The position numbers and the translations under genes were made by a program. Shown here piece after piece: positions 1 to 8,263 of a stretch of DNA of 64,000 nt. The DNA is from Proteiniphilum acetatigenes DSM 18083 (GTDB lineage Bacteria > Bacteroidota > Bacteroidia > Bacteroidales > Dysgonomonadaceae). A model generated the notes under the pieces. That model saw nothing but the letters and a program-made list of their open reading frames with translations, searched no databases and was not told where the DNA came from. Position 1 is the stretch's first letter. Each line of letters starts with the position of its first letter. The stretch covers positions 1 to 64,000 of the forward strand of contig NZ_KB905692.1 in NCBI RefSeq assembly GCF_000380985.1, given 5' to 3'.

Positions 1-2
1 CC

Positions 3-680
3 CTGGTCTTACGGAACGTCTTCCTCACGATACCCGAAAACAGGATAACGGCCATTGTCGGGGGCAGCGGCAGCGGGAAATCCACCCTGCTGAAACTGCT
101 CGTACGGTTATACAAGCCCAGTTACGGGGATATAAGGATGGGCGGGATGAACGTAAACCTTATCAACCTGCGCCATTGGCGTGAGATGTGCGGGGTGGTG
201 ATGCAGGACGGGAAGACATTCAACGATACCGTCCTGAACAATATCGTGCTGGATGATGAGCGTATCGATTATGAAAGGTTACGGGAGGTATGCCGCATTG
301 CCCAGATCGAAACGGAGATCAACGAGATGCCGAAAGGTTTCGAGACGGTGATCGGTGAAAACGGCCGTGGGCTAAGCGGCGGACAGAAACAGCGGCTGCT
401 TATCGCCCGGGCGCTTTACCGGAACCCGAAACTGCTGTTCCTGGACGAGGCCACCAATTCGCTGGACGTGATCAATGAACGCAGGATCGTGGATGCCCTG
501 AACGGCGCCTTTAAAGACCGGACGGTGATTGTTGTTGCACACAGGTTAAGCACTATCCGCAATGCCGACCAGATCGTGGTGCTGGACAAGGGATTTGTGG
601 TGGAAGTCGGCAACCATGACTCGTTGATGGAGAAGAAAGGACAGTATTACAATTTGGTTTCTACGCAGATGAAGGCATAG
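3..680 (+). CDS. ABC exporter, C-terminal nucleotide-binding domain (5' end outside window)
   Basis: The reading frame is open from the first bases, so the gene begins upstream. What is visible is a complete ATPase domain: Walker A GGSGSGKST near nt 59-85, a Q-loop in VVMQDGKTFNDTV, the signature LSGGQKQRLLIARAL, Walker B LLFLDEATNSLD and the switch histidine in VVAHRLST. This domain couples ATP hydrolysis to export by a fused or partner membrane domain in the inner membrane. The domain type and the neighbouring leader-bearing protein at 4035 suggest a peptidase-containing (C39) bacteriocin-type exporter, but the peptidase and membrane parts lie outside the window, so this is inference. Its G+C content is clearly higher than that of the genes that follow. 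ATPase identity is certain; the substrate is not. Confidence 0.9.
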   Translation: MVLRNVFLTIPENRITAIVGGSGSGKSTLLKLLVRLYKPSYGDIRMGGMNVNLINLRHWREMCGVVMQDGKTFNDTVLNNIVLDDERIDYERLREVCRIAQIETEINEMPKGFETVIGENGRGLSGGQKQRLLIARALYRNPKLLFLDEATNSLDVINERRIVDALNGAFKDRTVIVVAHRLSTIRNADQIVVLDKGFVVEVGNHDSLMEKKGQYYNLVSTQMKA

Positions 681-994
681 TAACCATGTGCGAAGATCAC
701 CGGAATCCCGGAATACATATTATTTATCCAATTAAATTTGTTTTATCCTTATAGTATAGCCGAGCGCAATTCATGTCCCCACAATATCCTAAACGATACG
801 GCTTATTTTATGGAAATCAGACTAAAAGCAGGAATACTACAGAAAATGATATAAAAACTATATAATCTGATATTTCCCAATTATTTAACATAATCCGCAT
901 TGTTTATACTGAAAATTTTTATATAATTGGGGACTAATACGTTTAATGACAGGAGATTTATTAAAAAAATGAGCACGATAAAATTAATCTCTCC
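681..994. other. intergenic region, AT-rich
   Basis: This 314-bp stretch separates the ABC exporter from the LanC-like gene and marks a sharp drop in G+C. A TAAATTTG box at 733-740 matches the Bacteroidota -7 consensus TAnnTTTG but has no clear TTTG partner about 20 bp upstream. A 14-codon ATG-to-stop reading frame near 810 has no supporting feature. No RNA gene or repeat is recognisable. It may hold the promoter of the 995-5392 cluster. Confidence 0.4.
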
Positions 995-1978
995 ATGATC
1001 CAAAAGAAAGATATATTAAAGTTGGTCGATTATATTCTGTTGAATTCCGCTTCAATTAATTCTTCCGGATTATATAATGGGAAAGTTGGGGTATCGCTTT
1101 CGTTATTCGAAGCATCCAGATATCTGAATGATAAGAATATCGAAAATAAAGCATTTCAATTATTGCAAGAGTCCTTAGTGGCAGAGAATAAGGACTATGG
1201 TTTTGAAAACGGATTATCCGGAATCGGGTATGTATTGCTTTATTTAATAGAGAATAAATTTATTGATGCCGATTTTAATGAAATATTCGGAGAGAAATAC
1301 GAATCCCTTATTAAAAGGTTTACAAATTTAGAGAATGAACCGCACAAATTATTATCTTCTTTCCATGTTATTTATTTCTTTGCAAAAATACGTGACACTA
1401 AAAAAGATGACAGAATAAGCAGAATAGTCCCAAAAATATTCGAAGGCATTGAATTATATTTGTCCTTGCAATTTTTCGATTTTAACGACAGACGGTATAC
1501 AAATAATAAGTCATTGGTATTGAATGTATTCAAACAATACTTAAAGTTAGTTGATTTCGCTTGTTATTCTGATTTTTCCCAATTATTACTAGATTCATAT
1601 GCACAATTATATCGCAATGGAAAAATCGTAAGCAATTATTATACAGGATGTTTATTGGAAAATATTGTAAAGGATAAAAACGATTACCAAGATATTATTC
1701 AAGACAATAAACAGTACGGACTTTTAAATTTTCATAACTGTTCGTTACATCTACATGAGCAAATAGATTTACTTTCTTTGCTACAACAGGCAGATTCCAG
1801 AAATGGAAAAGACGGAATAATAAAAACAGTTGAAAAAGAATGGGTAAACTCGCAACCTAAAAATTCTTGGGATAAATTGAATTATCGTATTCCCCAATAT
1901 GCAAAAGATACAGGATATGGTTTTGGGTTGTCACGATTACTCGTATTTGTGACAAATAAAAAGCATTTATTTGTATAA
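995..1978 (+). CDS. LanC-like protein (divergent lanthionine-synthetase C family)
   Basis: The 327-residue protein has the glycine-rich repeats of the LanC alpha/alpha barrel: SGLYNGKVGVSLSLFEA near residue 24, GFENGLSGIGYVLLYL near 70 and GYGFGLSRLLVF at the C-terminus. Family members cyclise or modify peptides, and Bacteroidota homologues often sit beside leader-bearing precursors and glycosyltransferases, as here. The canonical zinc-ligand motifs of catalytic LanC enzymes (a WCxG cysteine and a CHG pair) are not evident; the nearest candidates are a cysteine in YYTGCLLEN and the stretch FHNCSLHLHEQ. It may therefore be non-canonical or a scaffold. It begins an AT-rich group with short gaps (37, 29, 49 and 32 bp) that is probably one operon. 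The fold assignment is fairly good; activity is unknown. Confidence 0.65.
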   Translation: MIQKKDILKLVDYILLNSASINSSGLYNGKVGVSLSLFEASRYLNDKNIENKAFQLLQESLVAENKDYGFENGLSGIGYVLLYLIENKFIDADFNEIFGEKYESLIKRFTNLENEPHKLLSSFHVIYFFAKIRDTKKDDRISRIVPKIFEGIELYLSLQFFDFNDRRYTNNKSLVLNVFKQYLKLVDFACYSDFSQLLLDSYAQLYRNGKIVSNYYTGCLLENIVKDKNDYQDIIQDNKQYGLLNFHNCSLHLHEQIDLLSLLQQADSRNGKDGIIKTVEKEWVNSQPKNSWDKLNYRIPQYAKDTGYGFGLSRLLVFVTNKKHLFV

Positions 1979-2015
1979 AGATTTTATCAATTGAGAAAAC
2001 ACAAATAAGCAATCG

Positions 2016-2852
2016 ATGAAAATTTCGATAGTAATGGCTGCATATAATGCAGAGGAATATATAAAAGAGGCGATTGACAGCGTACTACGACAATCATTTA
2101 CCGACTTTGAATTTATCATTGTGGATGACGGATCAACGGATACTACAAGAGATATTATTCGTTCCTATGTTGATAACAGAATCAGACTGATAGAAAACAA
2201 ACATAATTTTACTGATTCTATTAATAAAGGACTTTCTCATGCAAGTGGAAAATACATTGCATTTATGGATAACGATGACATAATGCATATAGACAGATTA
2301 AAGATAGAGCATGCCATAATGGAAGAATGGCCGGATATAACGGTATGTAGTTCAACGATGAAACTTTTCGGGAAAGATGTCGATCTTAAGATTACAGGGG
2401 GAGAGAGCGGAATTATCAAAAACCCTTTACTTAAATTTATCGGCGGGGATTATATATCAAATCCTACCGGCATGATACGTACGGATTTTTTACGGAAAAA
2501 AAATATAGGATATGAAAATTATTCGTTTGCATCCGATTATAAATTCTGGGTGGAAGTAGCAAAAGCCGGTGGAATATTCTATATTGAATCACAACCATTG
2601 ATGTATTACCGGCTATCCAAAGGTCAAGCCTCTCAAAAATTCCAAAAGGAACAACAAGATGCAAGCCTTAAAATCCGGAATGAAATTGTACAATATCTTA
2701 TAATTAAAAACAAAGCAAATTATCCGGAGTTAGAGGATCTCTTCTCACAATTTGAAAGTCTTGTCCAAAAGGAGTTATTAACTAATGAAGAAATACTTAT
2801 GTTTTATCAAAATTTATATTCGAAAAATAAGGATAAAATAATAACAAATTAA
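2016..2852 (+). CDS. GT2 family glycosyltransferase
   Basis: This 278-residue protein has a GT-A fold of the GT2 family. Its N-terminus, MKISIVMAAYNAEEYI, leads to the nucleotide-binding VDDGSTD near residue 37 and the metal-binding DNDD near residue 86. A later acceptor-side segment contains SDYKFWVEVA. It should transfer a sugar from a nucleotide-sugar donor in the cytoplasm. There is no membrane segment, so it is probably soluble. Lying between the LanC-like protein and a GT4 enzyme, upstream of a leader-bearing exported protein, it may glycosylate that protein or peptide before export. An ordinary surface-polysaccharide role is less likely, because no other polysaccharide-assembly genes are present. 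Donor and acceptor cannot be read from sequence. Confidence 0.85.
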   Translation: MKISIVMAAYNAEEYIKEAIDSVLRQSFTDFEFIIVDDGSTDTTRDIIRSYVDNRIRLIENKHNFTDSINKGLSHASGKYIAFMDNDDIMHIDRLKIEHAIMEEWPDITVCSSTMKLFGKDVDLKITGGESGIIKNPLLKFIGGDYISNPTGMIRTDFLRKKNIGYENYSFASDYKFWVEVAKAGGIFYIESQPLMYYRLSKGQASQKFQKEQQDASLKIRNEIVQYLIIKNKANYPELEDLFSQFESLVQKELLTNEEILMFYQNLYSKNKDKIITN

Positions 2853-2881
2853 AAACATAGTCTCAATAAATATTATATTTT

Positions 2882-3985
2882 ATGAATATTCTATTTCTTA
2901 CAAGATATGATCCTTCAGACATTAATACATGGTCGGGAACATTATTTCATATCTATAACAAATTGAAAGAAGACCATCATGTTATACCCTTAGGAATGGA
3001 AGTGATTAATCAACTTGGATTTTTCACAAAAGATAATTTTCAACGAAAAGATCCTGGGAATGAGTATCGTTATATCAAGATAATTAATAAACTGCTATCG
3101 GAGAGAATTAATAAAATAGATTGTGATTTAATATTTTTCGGAGACTTATACTTTGTACCTTTTTTAGAAATAAATAAACCTATTATTAGATTAAGTGATG
3201 TAACCTATCATAGCTTCAAGGAATATCTGGATGTACGGGATGCAGAAGTAATCAAAATGACAGAGGAAATTGAAAAAAAAGGATTAGAAAAGTATGATAC
3301 TATAATTTACAGTTCTGAGTGGATGAAAAAATCCACAACTGAATATTATAATATATTGCCCGATAAAGTTCATGTAGTGGAGTTCGGTGCCAATATACCC
3401 AATCTGAAAGAATACACAATTAATATTGATATGGACATATGCCGTTTAGTTTTTATAGGTAGAAACTGGGAGAAGAAAGGAGGAAATAAGGTCCTGGAAG
3501 CTTATAAAAAATTGAAAACGGATGGATTTCCTTGTACACTTACAATAATAGGATGTATGCCTAATGTCATACCAAAAGAAAAAGATTTGATTATCATACC
3601 TTTTCTTGATAAATCTAGAAAAAGGGATATGGAAAAATTGTGTCAAATATTGTCTGAGTCACATTTCCTTGTGTTGCCTACAGAGTACGATGCCTTTGGT
3701 ATTGTGTTTTGTGAAGCATCAGCGTATGCCGTGCCAAGCATAGCCGCCAATGTGGGTGGAGTCAATCAGCCGGTAAGAGAAGGTAAAAACGGTTACCTAT
3801 TACCACTCAATGCCACCGCGGATGATTATGCCGGAAAAATAAAATCGGTTTTTACCGATAAGGAAAGTTATTTACAACTTAGAAAATCCTCGCGTCATGA
3901 ATTTGAGACACGGTTAAACTGGGATGTGTGGAAAAATAAGGTCAATGAAATATTAAAAACAACTGTAAAAGAGTATGAAAAATAA
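2882..3985 (+). CDS. GT4 family glycosyltransferase
   Basis: The 367-residue protein has a GT-B fold. The C-terminal donor domain starts near residue 185 with LVFIGRNWEKKGG and contains the family's Glu-x7-Glu region in EYDAFGIVFCEA, followed by GGVNQPVREGKNGYLL. Family members are retaining, metal-independent glycosyltransferases that use nucleotide sugars. The start at 2882 follows the GT2 stop by 29 bp, consistent with co-transcription. Together with the GT2 enzyme it could add a two-step sugar chain to the cluster's cargo, the leader-bearing protein at 4035; that link is inferred from position only. Base composition is AT-rich like its neighbours and unlike the preceding ABC gene. Confidence 0.85.
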   Translation: MNILFLTRYDPSDINTWSGTLFHIYNKLKEDHHVIPLGMEVINQLGFFTKDNFQRKDPGNEYRYIKIINKLLSERINKIDCDLIFFGDLYFVPFLEINKPIIRLSDVTYHSFKEYLDVRDAEVIKMTEEIEKKGLEKYDTIIYSSEWMKKSTTEYYNILPDKVHVVEFGANIPNLKEYTINIDMDICRLVFIGRNWEKKGGNKVLEAYKKLKTDGFPCTLTIIGCMPNVIPKEKDLIIIPFLDKSRKRDMEKLCQILSESHFLVLPTEYDAFGIVFCEASAYAVPSIAANVGGVNQPVREGKNGYLLPLNATADDYAGKIKSVFTDKESYLQLRKSSRHEFETRLNWDVWKNKVNEILKTTVKEYEK

Positions 3986-4034
3986 AATACTTTGAGTACT
4001 TAGTGATTATTAATTTTTTAAAACATTTATCATT

Positions 4035-4655
4035 ATGAAAAAGTTAACAAAGAAAAGTTTGGATGAACTTGCAAAAGAAATGCATGTGATGAGTGAAGAA
4101 GAACAAGAATCTATGTTAGGCAGGGCGTATTATTATGATTTATATGGAAACTTAATAGGAATTTGCGGTGATAGCTCTGAAATTAGAGTAATTGACAATA
4201 GCCTTTATGGTGCAGCTATTGCTGGAGGCTTAGGTGGTATCAGTGGTGATGGAGATTGGAGGAATAATTTGATGGGAAGTACCCCGTTTAGAGACTCAAC
4301 TCTTCAACAAAGAACAAATATTATCCGCTCAATAGGAATACAAGCTGGATTAAGTAATTATTATATGGATATAAGGGATTTAGATAATTATACCAGAAAT
4401 GGAGAATATAATCATAGTACTGGTATGGTTACAATTAACTCTAATTCTATATTATTTGAATTTGGGAACTACAATGATTTTTACTGCACTTTAAAACATG
4501 AAAACTATCATAAAAATAATTATATCCCCAATGGTAGTACAGCCCAGATGGAGAGAGATGCTTACAATCACGTGTTAGATCAGGATCAATACGATTATGC
4601 AAGTCCTTATTACAAAGATCTTGTCGCAAGAAATTATAGCCATTATTCTAACTAG
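4035..4655 (+). CDS. Leader-bearing exported protein with HExxH putative zinc-metalloprotease motif
   Basis: The first 30 residues resemble the leaders found on Bacteroidota peptides exported by C39-type ABC transporters: MKKLTKKSLDELAKEM, then SEEEQ and a Leu-Gly-Arg junction at residues 28-30, where Gly-Gly is usual. The segment YYYDLYGNLIG plus EIRVI follows directly after the predicted cleavage site. A glycine-rich stretch lies near residues 55-70. The motif HENYH at residues 155-159 fits HExxH, with Glu173 in ERDAYNH as a plausible third zinc ligand, as in gluzincin-like peptidases. At 206 residues it is long for a RiPP precursor and is more likely a secreted protease or toxin. The LanC-like protein, two glycosyltransferases and ABC exporter upstream may modify and export it. 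Leader identity is fairly secure; protease activity is inferred. Confidence 0.6.
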   Translation: MKKLTKKSLDELAKEMHVMSEEEQESMLGRAYYYDLYGNLIGICGDSSEIRVIDNSLYGAAIAGGLGGISGDGDWRNNLMGSTPFRDSTLQQRTNIIRSIGIQAGLSNYYMDIRDLDNYTRNGEYNHSTGMVTINSNSILFEFGNYNDFYCTLKHENYHKNNYIPNGSTAQMERDAYNHVLDQDQYDYASPYYKDLVARNYSHYSN

Positions 4656-4687
4656 TTGATCTTCATAGCTTATAAATATTATTTACA

Positions 4688-5392
4688 ATGAAAAAAGAAA
4701 TTCTTTCAATTATTACTATATTTCTTACAATGCAATTGTTTCCCCAAGATACAAAAGAACATACAACTATAATTATTGAGGATGATTTCTATGCGAAAAT
4801 GGTAAAAACGGACGATGAACTATATATTTATAACGATAATGATAAATATTTAATGAACGATTCACCTTTATCCTTTTTCGAGGGATTTAAAAAAATCTAT
4901 CAGAATCATAAATTCTTAGAATATCGGGTACTGACTACCGATGTGTTCGGAACAACGGGATTTGACGATAAAATATTCCAATGTATATGGTTTATAAAAA
5001 ACAAACAATTATACTTGGCTAATATACTTTTCAATGATAGCGAAATAGATGACGTAGAAAAGGGGAGGAAAGATCAATATCTTATAATGGAACAACTAAC
5101 CGGGGAGAAATTCAATACTCATTATAAATATATTTCACTAGGAGGAAGAAAAATACATGGATTAATGCCCGCTACATGGTTCACTGATACATTATTTGTG
5201 AAAAAAGCTTTTAATCCAAAAAGAGGACTGGATTATGAAAGTTACGAAAAAAACTTTGAGAACTGGATGGAAAGCGCCTATCTTCAAATGGTTTTTGAAA
5301 AAGGGAAATTAGTGGATATGAAAGGTATTGCGAACAAAACAAAGAGAACAAATTTTGTCAGGCCGAAAAAGAGAAATCGAAAAACACCGTAA
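4688..5392 (+). CDS. Exported protein of unknown function
   Basis: This 234-residue protein starts with a Sec signal peptide (MKKEILSIITIFLTMQLFPQ) and is otherwise hydrophilic, mixed alpha/beta and very basic at the C-terminus (RPKKRNRKTP). I do not recognise a family. It lies 32 bp after the putative metalloprotease gene and is the last gene before a strong hairpin terminator, so it is probably the end of that operon. A periplasmic or surface partner, for example an immunity or chaperone protein for the HExxH protein, is possible from position only. Base composition is AT-rich like the other cluster genes. Confidence 0.6.
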   Translation: MKKEILSIITIFLTMQLFPQDTKEHTTIIIEDDFYAKMVKTDDELYIYNDNDKYLMNDSPLSFFEGFKKIYQNHKFLEYRVLTTDVFGTTGFDDKIFQCIWFIKNKQLYLANILFNDSEIDDVEKGRKDQYLIMEQLTGEKFNTHYKYISLGGRKIHGLMPATWFTDTLFVKKAFNPKRGLDYESYEKNFENWMESAYLQMVFEKGKLVDMKGIANKTKRTNFVRPKKRNRKTP

Positions 5393-5436
5393 AAATCCGT
5401 ACCGGTTTATTCTGATTGCGAAAATAAAGGAATTGG

Positions 5437-5479
5437 AAGAATAATGACATTCATCATGACTCAGATTGTCATTATTCTT
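5437..5479 (+). terminator. rho-independent terminator of the LanC/protease cluster
   Basis: AAGAATAATGACA at 5437-5449 is exactly complementary to TGTCATTATTCTT at 5467-5479, giving a 13-bp stem with a 17-nt loop. The sequence TTTACTTTTT follows at once. This separates the AT-rich cluster from the GH20 gene and shows that the in-frame TTG codon at 5466, which lies inside the hairpin, is not the GH20 start. Confidence 0.75.
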
Positions 5480-5524
5480 TTACTTTTTATCATATTACAT
5501 AGTAGAACAGAACGTGATAAGTTT

Positions 5525-5532
5525 TATATTTG
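5525..5532 (+). promoter_or_regulatory. candidate -7 promoter box for the GH20 gene
   Basis: TATATTTG fits the Bacteroidota -7 consensus TAnnTTTG and lies 78 bp before the ATG at 5610, just after the terminator. No good TTTG -33 box is seen at the expected distance, so confidence is low. Confidence 0.35.
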
Positions 5533-5609
5533 TTCGATGTTTTTTACAGCTGTTTACGGTTGTAGTTATTTTCAATAACCCTGTTGTAGTTAAAACAAAT
5601 ATTTTAAAG

Positions 5610-8000
5610 ATGAAATACCTGCTTCTGACATTTTTTCTCTGTTTATCTATTTTTCCGGCAGCACAATCAAATACTTCTTTACCGATTGTTCCTAAACCGG
5701 CTCACGAAAGCACTTCAGGTCAACAGGTTTCCCTACAGAAAAAGTGGAGTGTTTATATTCCTTCTCAATTCGACATATACGGAGAATACCTTTCTTCTTT
5801 ATTCAATGAGTTTGGCATTGAGATTGTAAATTCCGGAAAAGATAAAGCACAGATTGTTGTAAATGTGAATAAAAAACTATCGGAAAGTCCTGAAGCCTAT
5901 CATCTTGAAATTACCGGTAAAGGTAAAATAACTATATCCGCCTCATCTGAAAACGGGGTTTTATATGCATTCCAGACCTTGAACCAGATAGTGCAAACAG
6001 ACAATAGTACAGTCACATTGCCTGTCTGCAGAATCTCGGACGAACCGGCATTTCCCTGGCGCGCATTTATGCTCGATGAAAGCCGTCATTTCCATGGAAT
6101 GGAAACAGTAAAACGATTACTTGACGAAATAGCCCGCTTAAAGATGAACACTTTCCATTGGCATTTGGTCGATGATCCGGGCTGGAGAATCGAGATCAAG
6201 AAATACCCTGAACTCACGAAAATCGGGTCCAAACGAGATTTTTCCCATAGAGATCTTACACCCGAAAAATGGGACGAGACTTTTCCCGACAAAAAAATGT
6301 TTTACACTCAATCAGAAATTCGTGAAATCGTACAATATGCTGCCGACAGAGGAATCAAAATCATACCTGAAATTGAAGTCCCTGGACATGCTTCCGCATC
6401 CATAGCCGCCTATCCCTGGCTTGGCACAAGTAGCAGAAAAGAAGGCAAAGGTATCTGGGGTGACCTTTACAATGTGACCGATCCAAAGGTTGAAGCTTTT
6501 CTGCATGATGTCTTGGATGAGGTGATTGAACTGTTTCCCTCAAAAATAGTACATATCGGCGGGGATGAAGCTGATTACGGGCACTGGCAGAATGACCCTC
6601 AGGTTGTAAGCTTCATGGAAGAGAATAGCATTCCTACATTTGCTGATCTGCAGGTTTGGTCGATCAACCGGTTTTCCAGATACCTTGCATCAAAAGGTGT
6701 GAAAATGATGGGTTGGAATGAGATTACGGGAGATAATATCCGTAATGAAGCACATATCCAGGAGAGCCAGTCGGAAAAGCTGGCAAAAGGCACAATCGTC
6801 CATTTTTGGGATGGCGACATCACCCTTGTGAACAAAGCCATAGAGAAAGGGTATGATGTGGTGAATTCAAACCGACATTTTACCTATCTCGACTACCCCT
6901 ACGAAGTGATACCTCTCGAAAAAGCTTATTCATTTGATCCGATACCCGAAGGGCTGGAAAAACCGAAAGAATCCAAAATACTCGGCACCGGATGCCAGAT
7001 GTGGGGAGAATTTACACCGAATCTGACACGTCTATATTACCAGACCTTCCCCCGCCTTGCGGCTTACGCGGAAAGTGGCTGGACAAAAGCCGCAGACAAG
7101 GATTATAGGGATTTTTGCCGGCGGGTAAAAAATACCGAGCGCCGTTGGCGGAAATTGGGTTATTTCAATCAGCAACCCTCATTCTCCCGGCAAGACGATA
7201 CCTTCACTCTTTGGCAATTACCCTCACAAATAAACACCATTGGAAATTCTTATGTAATTCGTACCGACAATAATAAAATTATTGTAATAGACGGAGGTGT
7301 AAAGGAAGAAGAAAACTATCTGAGAGGTTTTTTAGCCGCATTGGGCAATATGGTAGACTGCTGGTTTGTTTCTCATCCCCATGCCGACCATATCGGAGCA
7401 TTGACAAAAATCTTAGAAGATCCGAAAGGGATCACGATACGGGAAATCTGCCAATCCACTTTTTCTGAAAGCCTGTTGAATACGGAACCCGGTTCTAAAG
7501 AGCATGCCGTAAAATATTACGAAACAGTAAAAAAATCGGGAATAAAGTCTACAGAGGTAACTCCCGGTATGGTTTTCACATTCGGGAATACCATATTTAA
7601 AATCCTGGGAATTAAAAATGAAGAACTCGCAGGAACTAATCCATATAACAACTCCAGCGTGGTAATACGGGTTTCTGATCCGGTTAAATCGGTATTGTTC
7701 CTTGCGGATACGGGAAAAGAAGCAGGGGATAAATTGCTGAACGGTTCGTTTAAAAACGAATTGGACTGCGATTACATCCAAATGTCGCATCACGGACAAC
7801 AGGGTGTTTCTATGGACTTTTACCGTAAGGTAAAGTTTCGGGCATGCTTATGGCCCACTCCAACATGGGTGTACAATAACGATGGAGGAAAAGGTTTCAA
7901 CACCGCCCATCTGAAAACCATGGAAACCCGCGAAACAGTAGAAGAATTAAATATTACCGAACAGTACTTCAGTTTTGCCGGATTAACAAAAATAGAATAA
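5610..8000 (+). CDS. GH20 beta-N-acetylhexosaminidase fused to a metallo-beta-lactamase-fold domain
   Basis: The 796-residue protein starts at the ATG at 5610, where a signal peptide begins (MKYLLLTFFLCLSIFPAAQS); the longer TTG reading frame starts inside a terminator. Residues about 25-155 are a GH20b-like N-terminal domain and about 155-530 the GH20 TIM barrel. The catalytic Asp-Glu pair is in HIGGDEADYGHW (D319, E320), which releases terminal GlcNAc or GalNAc by substrate-assisted catalysis. From about residue 550 a second domain begins, with the metallo-beta-lactamase signature SHPHADH (H589, H591, D593, H594) and a later MSHHGQQG (H727, H728). Both halves appear intact and in one frame. 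The second domain resembles ComEC- or RNase Z-like hydrolases; its substrate is unknown. Probably periplasmic. The fusion is unusual for GH20. Confidence 0.85.
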   Translation: MKYLLLTFFLCLSIFPAAQSNTSLPIVPKPAHESTSGQQVSLQKKWSVYIPSQFDIYGEYLSSLFNEFGIEIVNSGKDKAQIVVNVNKKLSESPEAYHLEITGKGKITISASSENGVLYAFQTLNQIVQTDNSTVTLPVCRISDEPAFPWRAFMLDESRHFHGMETVKRLLDEIARLKMNTFHWHLVDDPGWRIEIKKYPELTKIGSKRDFSHRDLTPEKWDETFPDKKMFYTQSEIREIVQYAADRGIKIIPEIEVPGHASASIAAYPWLGTSSRKEGKGIWGDLYNVTDPKVEAFLHDVLDEVIELFPSKIVHIGGDEADYGHWQNDPQVVSFMEENSIPTFADLQVWSINRFSRYLASKGVKMMGWNEITGDNIRNEAHIQESQSEKLAKGTIVHFWDGDITLVNKAIEKGYDVVNSNRHFTYLDYPYEVIPLEKAYSFDPIPEGLEKPKESKILGTGCQMWGEFTPNLTRLYYQTFPRLAAYAESGWTKAADKDYRDFCRRVKNTERRWRKLGYFNQQPSFSRQDDTFTLWQLPSQINTIGNSYVIRTDNNKIIVIDGGVKEEENYLRGFLAALGNMVDCWFVSHPHADHIGALTKILEDPKGITIREICQSTFSESLLNTEPGSKEHAVKYYETVKKSGIKSTEVTPGMVFTFGNTIFKILGIKNEELAGTNPYNNSSVVIRVSDPVKSVLFLADTGKEAGDKLLNGSFKNELDCDYIQMSHHGQQGVSMDFYRKVKFRACLWPTPTWVYNNDGGKGFNTAHLKTMETRETVEELNITEQYFSFAGLTKIE

Positions 8001-8263
8001 GTGACATTCGATATTATGCTTGTTTCATAAACATTCCAATAATAAGATGGGTTCAACCCATAGGCGGCGATCCGCTTGTCAGTTCCATTACAGCACAGAA
8101 TGATATTTATGGTAAGGAAAAATATGGAAGAAATGGACAGTGATTTTGTATGGCCTCTACTATTCAAGCAGAGACAATAAATTATTCCGATCGGTAAGCA
8201 ATCAAGTAAGGGATATTTACCTATCAATCGGCGTTTAATATATTCTCAGAGTAAAAAACAATC

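Noticed and set aside
805-850. 14-codon ORF in the gap after the ABC gene
   Set aside because: It lacks a leader-like pattern or any other sign of coding, and is of a length expected by chance.
5466-5609. Longer GH20 reading frame from a TTG codon
   Set aside because: The TTG is in the right arm of a strong terminator hairpin, and the signal peptide begins at the ATG at 5610.
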